Below, in pieces: positions 58,045-64,000 of a DNA stretch of 64,000 bases. Numbering within the stretch: the stretch's first letter is position 1; each line of letters opens with the position of its first letter. The DNA is taken from the NCBI RefSeq assembly GCF_003269035.1, contig NZ_QLTK01000032.1, forward strand, positions 1 to 64,000, in the 5' to 3' direction. Made by a program: the position numbers and the translations under genes. Source of the DNA: Paraburkholderia bryophila. GTDB lineage: Bacteria; Pseudomonadota; Gammaproteobacteria; Burkholderiales; Burkholderiaceae. The notes beneath the pieces were generated by a model, which saw only the letters and a list, made by a program, of their open reading frames with translations, was not told the origin of the DNA and ran no database searches.

Positions 58045-58689
58045 TTACATCTTTTTTGCCCGCACCGACGCCACCAGGTAATCGAGCACCTGAATCGTGC
58101 CCGGCAAGCTTTCCGTGCTGGCGGGGCCGGTCAGATACTTGCCCTGTATGGCTAACGTAGGTGTCGCGTTCACCTGATAGTCCTTGATCAGCCGTGTGTC
58201 ACGCTGCAACGCGCTTTGCGTCGAGAACGAGTTATACGCCTGCAGATATTTGGTTTTGTCCACGCCCTGAGTGGCGAGGAAGGCCGCTTGCGAATCCGGC
58301 GTCAGCAGATAGTCTTTCTTCACGTAGATTTCGTTGAAGACCACGGGCGTCAGGCGCGATGCCAGCCCCAGCGCGTCGAGTGCATGAAACATCCGCGAAT
58401 GCGGCACGAAGTCGTCGCGGAAGGCGACCGGGACGCGCTGGAATACCACGTCCGGGCCCTGCTTTTTGACCCATGCTTCCAGATACGGAGCGAACTCGGC
58501 GCAGTGCGGGCAGCCGTACCACATGAACTCCGTGACGACGATCTTGCCGGGCGCGTCCACCGGTTGCGGCGTGGAGAGAACGCTGTATTCCTTGCCGGCC
58601 ACCGGCGCCGACGTCGATGCATGGGCCGTGGAAAGCGCGGCGGCGAACAGCGTAAAGGCAACGATCGAGGCGCGGAAGAGGGTTTTCAT
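58045..58689 (-). CDS. DsbA-like thiol:disulfide interchange protein
   Basis: This 214-residue periplasmic thioredoxin-fold protein has a Sec signal (ending TAHA), the redox motif Cys60-Pro-His-Cys63 ('FMWYGCPHCAEFAPYLEAWVKKQG') and the cis-Pro loop in 'VNATPTLAIQGKYL'. CPHC is the motif of DsbA, so it should introduce disulfides into secreted proteins, being reoxidised by DsbB. Burkholderiaceae keep a main dsbA elsewhere, and this is probably a second copy. ATG 58689 is preferred over the longer frame because the signal then starts cleanly (MKTLFRAS). Confidence 0.85.
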   Translation of the reverse strand: MKTLFRASIVAFTLFAAALSTAHASTSAPVAGKEYSVLSTPQPVDAPGKIVVTEFMWYGCPHCAEFAPYLEAWVKKQGPDVVFQRVPVAFRDDFVPHSRMFHALDALGLASRLTPVVFNEIYVKKDYLLTPDSQAAFLATQGVDKTKYLQAYNSFSTQSALQRDTRLIKDYQVNATPTLAIQGKYLTGPASTESLPGTIQVLDYLVASVRAKKM

Positions 58690-58765
58690 GATCGCAAAAG
58701 GGAGGGAACGGGCGCCGAGCAAAACATAGAAAAATTAAACGATGCTTAAGGGGTGTCGGCCGGCC

Positions 58766-60073
58766 TCAACGATTCACCAGCCTCGCCGGAATAAACACCA
58801 GAATCAGCACCGCCGAGAGCGTCAAGGTGCACGCCGTCAGCACCAATCCCGACGCCAGCGTATGCGTGTACCCCTTGAGCCAGCCGATCACGGTCGGACT
58901 GATAAAGCCTGCCAGATTGCCGGTGCAATTGATCAATGCAATGCCGGCCGCCGCGCCGCTGCCGCCGAGAAAGGCGGTGGGCAGCGCCCAGAACATCGGC
59001 AGTGCGGTGACCACGCCGGAAACGGCCAGCGTGAGGCCGAGCATCGACAGGACGGAACTGTCCGCGCTGGCGGCGCACAGGCTGAAACCGGACGCGGCCA
59101 CGAGCGCCGGGACGACGATATGCCAGCGGCGTTCGCGCGTGCGGTCGGCATGGCGGCCTACCGTCAGCATCGAAATCAACGCGACCGAATACGGAATCAT
59201 GGTCAGCAAGCCGATCATCAGCGGATCGTCGATCCCCGTGCCGCGAATAATGGTCGGCTGCCAGAAACCGATCGCGTACGAGCCCATCACGATGCCGAAC
59301 AGCACGAGGCACAGCAGCCAGACCCGCGCAGAACCGAACACCGCGCGCACCGAACCATGCGTGCGCACCACGGCGTCGGCATCGATTTCGTCCTGAATCA
59401 CGCGCTTTTCCGCGCTGGTGAGCCAGTTGGCGTCGGCCACCCGATCGTCCAGACAGCGATAGATCACCACACCCAGCACGATGGAAGGCAACGCCTCGAC
59501 GATGAACAGCCACTGCCATCCTTCGAGTCCCCATGCGCCGTTGAATGCATGCATCAGATAGCCGGACAGCGGACCGCCGAGCAAACCGGAGACGGGAATG
59601 CCGGCCATCAGCAGTGCGGTCATCTTGCCGCGCCGGTGCGACGGAAACCAGTACGTGAGATACAGGATCATGCCGGGGAAAAAACCGGCTTCGGCCACAC
59701 CCAGCAGAAAGCGCACGATGTAAAACATCAACGGCGTATGGACCCACGCGGTAAGCATGGAAAGCAGCGCCCACGTCACCATGATGCGGGCGATCCAGCG
59801 TCGCGCGCCGAAGCGATGCAGCAGCAGATTGCTCGGCACCTCGAACAGGAAATAGCCGATAAAGAAGCAACCGGCGCCGAGACCGTACGCCGCTTCGCTG
59901 AAATGCAGACTGCCGAGCATCTGCAGTTTCGCGAAACCGACGTTGACGCGGTCCAGATAAGCGACCACGTAGCCGACGAACAGCAACGGCATGAAGCGCC
60001 ACGCGACCCGGCGGAACAGCGAGTCGGCGGACGTCGCGTCGAGCGCGGCGGGGTAGGACGTGTGACTGAGCAA
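58766..60073 (-). CDS. MFS transporter, anion:cation symporter (ACS) family
   Basis: This 435-residue major facilitator has twelve hydrophobic segments and the ACS landmarks 'LFVGYVVAYLDRVNVGFAKLQM', 'GYFLFEVPSNLLLHRFGARRWIARIMVTWG'-like and 'RFLLGVAEAGFFPGMILYLTYWFPSHRRGK'. The family imports organic anions such as sugar acids, tartrate or phthalate. The start is TTG 60073, with AGGAGAC five bases before it. It lies 108 bases downstream of the DapA-family gene in the same direction, so the two probably form a uptake-plus-catabolism unit. Confidence 0.85.
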   Translation of the reverse strand: MLSHTSYPAALDATSADSLFRRVAWRFMPLLFVGYVVAYLDRVNVGFAKLQMLGSLHFSEAAYGLGAGCFFIGYFLFEVPSNLLLHRFGARRWIARIMVTWALLSMLTAWVHTPLMFYIVRFLLGVAEAGFFPGMILYLTYWFPSHRRGKMTALLMAGIPVSGLLGGPLSGYLMHAFNGAWGLEGWQWLFIVEALPSIVLGVVIYRCLDDRVADANWLTSAEKRVIQDEIDADAVVRTHGSVRAVFGSARVWLLCLVLFGIVMGSYAIGFWQPTIIRGTGIDDPLMIGLLTMIPYSVALISMLTVGRHADRTRERRWHIVVPALVAASGFSLCAASADSSVLSMLGLTLAVSGVVTALPMFWALPTAFLGGSGAAAGIALINCTGNLAGFISPTVIGWLKGYTHTLASGLVLTACTLTLSAVLILVFIPARLVNR

Positions 60074-60181
60074 GGCTTGTCTCCTGGCCCGCCGTACTGG
60101 TTATTTTGAGTGCGGTGGCGGGCGAACGATGTGAGAGTGTACGGACCTGCGGGCCGCGCTTCCAGCGGCGGCCCTCGAGGG

Positions 60182-61216
60182 TCAGGCGGCGCTGGTCTCC
60201 CGACGGGGCCGGTGATGAATCTCGTGGCCGTTCTGCGGCTGAAAACCGGCTGCAAGTCGTGCCGCGCCATCCATGGCGAAGCCGTCGCGCGTGAGCGCTT
60301 CGCGCAATTCGCGCTGCTGCGCGTCGTCGAGTTCGACCAGCGGCGCGCGCATGGCGGTCCATTGCGCGTCGCCCGATTGCCAGGCGACAGCGGCCTTCAT
60401 CGCGGCGATGATCGGATAGCGCTGGAAAATCGCGCGCGTGTCGTTCAGGCGCTGCTGCCGGTCTTCGGCATCGGCGTCTCGCCAGTGCCGCGCGAGCGCG
60501 ACGATCGCCGCCGCATTGACGTTGCCGGTCGCCGTGATGCATCCGGCGCCGCCGTGCTGCAGCGTAGACAGCAGGGTCGTTTCGGTGCCGGCGAATACGT
60601 CGAATCGTTCGCTCTGGAAGGCTTCGATCAGCGTGGCGGTGTGTTGCCAGTCGCCGCCGCTGTCCTTGATGCCCGCCACGACGCCCGGATAGCGCGCAAG
60701 CAACCGTTCGATGAACCCAAAGCTGAGACCGACCTGCGAAACCGGTGGGATGTGATACAGGTAAAGACGCAGACGGCTGTCGGCAACCGCGTCGATCACT
60801 TCGGCAAAGCCGCGAAACAGTCCTTCGTCGCTCACGCCTTTGTAGAAAAACGGCGGCAGCATCAGCACACCGGCGCAACCGCTGGCCACCGCGTGGCGGG
60901 TCATGCCGATCGCGTCGGGCAGCGCGCAGGCGCCCGTGCCCGGCATCATCCGCTCAGGCGGCAGGCCGGCTTCGAGCAGCGCATCGAGCAGCGCGCGCTT
61001 TTCGTCGACGGTGAGCGAATTCGCTTCCGAATTGGTGCCGAACACGGCGAGCCCGACGTCCTGATCCAGCAGCCAGCGGCAATGATTGACGAAGCGGACC
61101 GGCGAGGGCGTGCCGTCCGCGTTGAACGGCGTGAGGACCGGCGACAGGACGCGGCCTATGCCGGGTGCGCCAGATGCGCTGGGTGCGCCACGTAAGCGGG
61201 ACGAGGGCGTGCTCAT
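60182..61216 (-). CDS. DapA-family aldolase/dehydratase
   Basis: This 344-residue protein of the dihydrodipicolinate synthase/N-acetylneuraminate lyase family has Schiff-base Lys184 ('VVAGIKDSGGDW'), Tyr154 ('LYLYHIPPVSQVGL') and 'GLAVFGTNSEANSLTVDEK' near the N-terminus. Family members cleave or dehydrate 2-keto-3-deoxy sugar acids or similar compounds. With the enolase-superfamily enzyme and the MFS permease it suggests sugar-acid breakdown, not lysine synthesis. It has a short Ser/Ala/Pro-rich N-terminal extension. The start is ATG 61216; a large inverted repeat lies 39 bases upstream. Confidence 0.8.
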   Translation of the reverse strand: MSTPSSRLRGAPSASGAPGIGRVLSPVLTPFNADGTPSPVRFVNHCRWLLDQDVGLAVFGTNSEANSLTVDEKRALLDALLEAGLPPERMMPGTGACALPDAIGMTRHAVASGCAGVLMLPPFFYKGVSDEGLFRGFAEVIDAVADSRLRLYLYHIPPVSQVGLSFGFIERLLARYPGVVAGIKDSGGDWQHTATLIEAFQSERFDVFAGTETTLLSTLQHGGAGCITATGNVNAAAIVALARHWRDADAEDRQQRLNDTRAIFQRYPIIAAMKAAVAWQSGDAQWTAMRAPLVELDDAQQRELREALTRDGFAMDGAARLAAGFQPQNGHEIHHRPRRETSAA

Positions 61217-61254
61217 GGGTTTGTCTCCTTCGGTGTTCAGAGTGGCCGCGTCCT

Positions 61255-61302
61255 TGAATGCCCGGTGCAGCGTGGTATTGACGCACCGGTGCATGGCATT
61301 CA
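61255..61302. promoter_or_regulatory. Imperfect long inverted repeat before the DapA-family gene
   Basis: TGAATGCC (61255-61262) pairs with GGCATTCA (61295-61302), and CGGTGC (61263-61268) pairs with GCACCG (61283-61288), with a 6-base bulge on one side. It lies in the gap between the divergent-context LysR 3' end and the DapA start, so it may be an operator. Confidence 0.45.
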
Positions 61303-61369
61303 GGCGCCGACGCAGTATTGCGTGAGCATGAACAGCGAAGAAGCGTGAGCCGCTTGCTTCAAACCTTAA

Positions 61370-62281
61370 TTATTTTTGTGTCCCAGCTCGATCCGGTTTC
61401 GTGGCGTGCACGGCGTCGATTTCCTGCGCGGTCTTCAGAAACGCGTGCACCAGCCGCATACGCGCCGACGATCGCCCCCACAACAGGCCCACCACGCGCT
61501 TTGGAAACGCATGCGGCAGCGGCCATCTGGCGAGCGCGAGGCCGGAAAAACGCGTCATCAGCCAGTCCGGCACCAGCGACACGCCCAGCCCCCGGTCCAC
61601 CATCACCGCGATCGCATCGAGCCCGTCGAGTTCGCAGCGCTGATGCGGCTGGATGCCGTGCTGCCGCAAGTAACCGTCCGCGAGCTGACCGCCGACCACA
61701 TTGCGGTCGTAGCGCACGAACGGTACGCGCCGCAGCACCTCGTGCGGATCGCCGACCTGCATCGACGCGGGCGTCAGCAGCACCAGCGGCTCTTCGCGGA
61801 AGGTGTGCCAGTCGCAGCTTTTCGGCAGGTCGAAAAGCGGCTGCACCAGCATGGCCGCGTCGAGATCGCCGCTCACTACCTTGCGGTACAGATCGACCGA
61901 ATTGCCGGGTTCCAGATAGATATCGATCTGCGGATGCCGCGCGAGCAGGGCCGCCAGCACGTCGGGAATCACGCTCGTCATCATGGTCGGCGTGCCGCCC
62001 AGCCGCAGTTGCCCCGCCAGCACGGACTCGTCGTTCAGATCGGCGGACAGGTCGCGAATGTCGTGCAGCACCGCGCGGGCGCGCGCCAGAATGCGCTCGC
62101 CGGCCTCGGTCGTGCCGACCGTGCGGCCGGAGCGGCGCACCAGTTTCGCGCCGAGTTCCTGTTCCAGCATCTTCACGCGCTGCGCCACCGCCGCCGGCGT
62201 CAGATCGAGACGGCGCGCGGCTTCGGCGATCGAGCCGAGTTCGACCACGTAGACAAAGCTCTGCAGATAGCGCGAGTCCAT
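61370..62281 (-). CDS. LysR-family transcriptional regulator
   Basis: This 303-residue LysR protein has its winged helix at residues 1-60 ('MDSRYLQSFVYVVELGSIAEAARRLDLTPAAVAQRVKMLEQELGAKLVRRSGRTVGTTEAG') and an effector domain with 'GQLRLGGTPTMMTSVIPDVLAALLARHPQIDIYL' and 'GLGVSLVPDWLM'. It is divergent from the enolase-superfamily gene (127 bases between starts) and lies upstream of the DapA and MFS genes on the same strand. It therefore probably regulates the whole sugar-acid-type module. Its ligand is unknown. Confidence 0.85.
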   Translation of the reverse strand: MDSRYLQSFVYVVELGSIAEAARRLDLTPAAVAQRVKMLEQELGAKLVRRSGRTVGTTEAGERILARARAVLHDIRDLSADLNDESVLAGQLRLGGTPTMMTSVIPDVLAALLARHPQIDIYLEPGNSVDLYRKVVSGDLDAAMLVQPLFDLPKSCDWHTFREEPLVLLTPASMQVGDPHEVLRRVPFVRYDRNVVGGQLADGYLRQHGIQPHQRCELDGLDAIAVMVDRGLGVSLVPDWLMTRFSGLALARWPLPHAFPKRVVGLLWGRSSARMRLVHAFLKTAQEIDAVHATKPDRAGTQK

Positions 62282-62408
62282 CGAATAGAATTTTTATCTT
62301 TTGAAGAAGCCAAAGCATACTGTTTTTGATGCCACCCGGCTATCACACTTCGCTCTCACCGAACGCGCATCGGACGCGAACGGTTCGTAAACATGGAGGA
62401 GTGTGGAA

Positions 62409-63551
62409 ATGCCAAAGATTGAATCGGTGTCGGTTTGTGCGGCGGGTGTGCCGCTCGATCGTGTGACTTCGTTTGCCACGCGCACGGTGACGACACGTCA
62501 TTACGGCCTGGTTAAAGTGCGTTCGACCGATGGAGTCGAAGGAATCGGTTTCTGTTACGTGGGCAGCGCGGGTGGCGAGTTGCTGCGCGTGGCCGTCGAG
62601 CAGTTGCTCGCGCCGGTGTTGATTGGCCAGGATTCGTACGCGGTGGAAGGCCTGTGGCAGGCGATGTACCAGGAAGCCTTGCTACACGGCCGCGCCGGTA
62701 CGGTGATGCGCGCGCTGAGTATTCTCGACACGGCGCTGTGGGACCTCAACGCGCGCAGTCACGGCGTGCCGCTGCACAAGTATCTCGGCGCGGTGGAACT
62801 CGACACGGTGCCGGCGTATGCGAGCGGCGGCTATTACCTCGACGGGAAATCGGCCGGCATGCTCGGCGAGGAAATGGCGAGCTATGTCGAGATGGGGTTC
62901 AAGGCGGTAAAAATGAAGGGCGGCCGTCTTTCACCGCGCGACGAGGAAGCGCGCGTGCGCGCCGCGCGCGAAGCGATCGGCCCCGACGTCGAACTGATGA
63001 TCGACATCAACAACGGCTGGACCGACACGACCCAGGCGCTGCAGCATTTGCGGCGCATCGAGCAATACGATCCGTACTTCGTCGAAGAGCCGTTCTCGCC
63101 GGACGATATCGACAATCACGCGCGCCTCGCCAAACTCACGCGCGTACCGGTCGCGACCGGCGAGATCGGCTATGGCCGCTGGTATCACAAGGAACTGCTC
63201 GACAAGGGCGGCGCGGCGATCCTGCAAACGGACGCGGTGGTGTGCGGCGGCATCAGCGAATGGCGGCGCATTGCGGCGACCGCCGCGAGCTACGGCGTGG
63301 TGATGTGCCCGCACTGGTTTCACGACGTGCATGCGCCGTTGGTTGCGGCCACACCGAATGCGCGCTATGTCGAGTACTTCTGGGACGATCAGGTGCTGAA
63401 CTTCCGGCGACTGATCGATCGGCAACTCGGCCACAAAAATGGGCGCATCGTGCTGCATCAGACGCCCGGGCTCGGCTTCGATTTCGACGAGCGGGAAGTC
63501 GCGAAAGTGGGGAAGTGGACGGTGATCTGCAGGTCGATCAGGAAGCGATAA
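62409..63551 (+). CDS. Enolase-superfamily dehydratase (mandelate-racemase subgroup)
   Basis: This 380-residue protein has the mandelate-racemase subgroup active site: Lys168-x-Lys170 ('FKAVKMKGG'), metal ligands Asp199 ('LMIDINNGW'), Glu226 ('YFVEEPF') and Glu252 ('VATGEIGYG'), Asp275 ('LQTDAVVCGG') and His302 ('MCPHWFHDVH'). These enzymes abstract the proton next to a carboxylate, here most likely to dehydrate a sugar acid. GGAGGAG (62395-62401) lies seven bases before ATG 62409, which fixes the start. Its C-terminal 94 bases overlap an AraC remnant on the other strand. With the DapA-family enzyme it forms a plausible two-step pathway. Confidence 0.85.
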   Translation: MPKIESVSVCAAGVPLDRVTSFATRTVTTRHYGLVKVRSTDGVEGIGFCYVGSAGGELLRVAVEQLLAPVLIGQDSYAVEGLWQAMYQEALLHGRAGTVMRALSILDTALWDLNARSHGVPLHKYLGAVELDTVPAYASGGYYLDGKSAGMLGEEMASYVEMGFKAVKMKGGRLSPRDEEARVRAAREAIGPDVELMIDINNGWTDTTQALQHLRRIEQYDPYFVEEPFSPDDIDNHARLAKLTRVPVATGEIGYGRWYHKELLDKGGAAILQTDAVVCGGISEWRRIAATAASYGVVMCPHWFHDVHAPLVAATPNARYVEYFWDDQVLNFRRLIDRQLGHKNGRIVLHQTPGLGFDFDEREVAKVGKWTVICRSIRKR

Positions 63552-63748
63552 ATATGATCGTCCACCTCGGGTAGCAGGACCTGCTCGCGCTGCGGGAAGA
63601 CCCACGACGCCACGCCTTCCTGCTCGACCCAGCACAGGTCGAGCACGCCATTGACCAGCTCGAAGTATTTGACTGCCGTGTCGAACATGCCGGCCATCGT
63701 GCCGGCGCAGAGCAGCGCGTAGCCGTACATGCCGTACATAGGGTTCAC
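63458..63748 (-). pseudogene. AraC-family N-terminal domain remnant
   Basis: The minus-strand frame from GTG 63748 encodes 'MYGMYGYALLCAGTMAGMFDTAVKYFELVNGVLDLCWVEQEGVASWVFPQREQ...DDHIYRFLIDLQITVHF'. This resembles the middle of the arabinose-binding-like sensor domain of AraC regulators (YG.YGYALL..., then F..A..Y). The N-terminal part upstream and the whole DNA-binding half are missing. The frame runs into the 3' end of the enolase-superfamily gene. I take it as a gene fragment left by a rearrangement. It is a weak family match by eye. Confidence 0.5.
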
Positions 63749-63926
63749 CCTGATTTCCGGCGTGGGCGCGGGCCGTCGTCGTCCTGGTGGGACCCGGCGC
63801 GTGGCGCGCCGGCGTTTCGTTTGTCCATTTCAATCACGATTCTGGCCAGGTAGAGCATTGGCACATTGCGCACGGCGCGCCATAGTCGCATCATCTGACG
63901 CTCTGCCTTTGCGCGAAAAAACCGAC

Positions 63927-64000
63927 ATGAACAAGAGACACTGGCTCCAGTCGTATGGCTCGATTCCCACTGAGATCGACGCCGACCGTTACCCGTCCGT
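63927..64000 (+). CDS. Long-chain acyl-CoA ligase (FadD-like), 5' end only
   Basis: The 24 codons from ATG 63927 encode MNKRHWLQSYGSIPTEIDAD followed by RYPS, which matches the start of FadD-type long-chain fatty-acid-CoA ligases (typically 'W...Y..GvP.eId.d.YpSl'). The window ends here, so the AMP-binding motifs that would prove it are not visible. No clear ribosome-binding site precedes it. The 178 bases between the AraC remnant and this start hold nothing else I can name. Confidence 0.55.
   Translation, partial: MNKRHWLQSYGSIPTEIDADRYPS

Noticed and set aside
58746..60878. 710-codon open frame on the minus strand
   Set aside because: It overlaps the MFS and DapA-family genes in another frame; the real proteins with family motifs use the other frame.
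1..64000. CRISPR arrays, tRNA or rRNA genes, phage or complete transposase genes
   Set aside because: I looked for regular spacer arrays, cloverleaf-type ends and transposase motifs and found none.

Overview
The window looks like a stretch of a Burkholderiaceae genome, most likely Paraburkholderia or a close relative. It is GC-rich (roughly two thirds G+C by eye) and packed with amino-acid-type ABC transporters, LysR/AraC/GntR regulators, LLM flavin monooxygenases and TonB systems. The mostly peripheral metabolism suggests a secondary replicon, which is inference. I see no rRNA, tRNA, CRISPR array, phage or complete insertion sequence.

0-13 kb is a loosely packed mosaic of single genes: a transglutaminase-like secreted protein, a GNAT plus a GNAT remnant, a phospholipase D-like protein, a MerR-TipAS-methyltransferase fusion with a textbook MerR promoter, lipoproteins, an isochorismatase-fold hydrolase and a beta-lactamase-fold serine hydrolase. 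Eight copies of a roughly 49-bp repeat, all in the same orientation, lie between these genes.

14.2-22.1 kb holds what I consider the most interesting locus. It is a compact, apparently uncharacterised amino-acid-derived biosynthetic cluster: a GHMP kinase, a cysteine-synthase-like PLP enzyme, an ATP-grasp/argininosuccinate-lyase fusion, a formyltransferase, a LysE exporter, a bacterial homologue of the archaeal/plant D-aminoacyl-tRNA deacylase DTD2, and a convergent AraC regulator. A MurA paralogue follows. 23.8-34.9 kb carries a LysR gene, a double-length fused ABC exporter, a methanethiol-oxidase-like SBP56 protein with a membrane partner, and a GntR-led operon (AprA-like flavoprotein, ferredoxin, HEAT-repeat protein, DUF971) with a palindrome at its start.

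35.1-53.4 kb reads as an outer-membrane-energised salvage system for an S-substituted cysteine or similar compound. It has TonB-ExbB-ExbD-ExbD plus an aspartoacylase-type hydrolase, then GNAT, binding protein, TonB receptor, two LLM monooxygenases, fused permease-ATPase, second binding protein, third LLM, second GNAT, MmgE/PrpD protein and fourth LLM, ending at a strong terminator. The gene set parallels the Bacillus subtilis yxe/ytm S-(2-succino)cysteine operons. A CPBP membrane protease behind an AT-rich leader, a second four-gene amino-acid ABC importer and a DsbA-like protein follow.

58.8-64 kb is a sugar-acid-type catabolic module (MFS permease, DapA-family aldolase/dehydratase, LysR, enolase-superfamily dehydratase), then an AraC remnant and the first codons of a FadD-like acyl-CoA ligase cut by the window edge.
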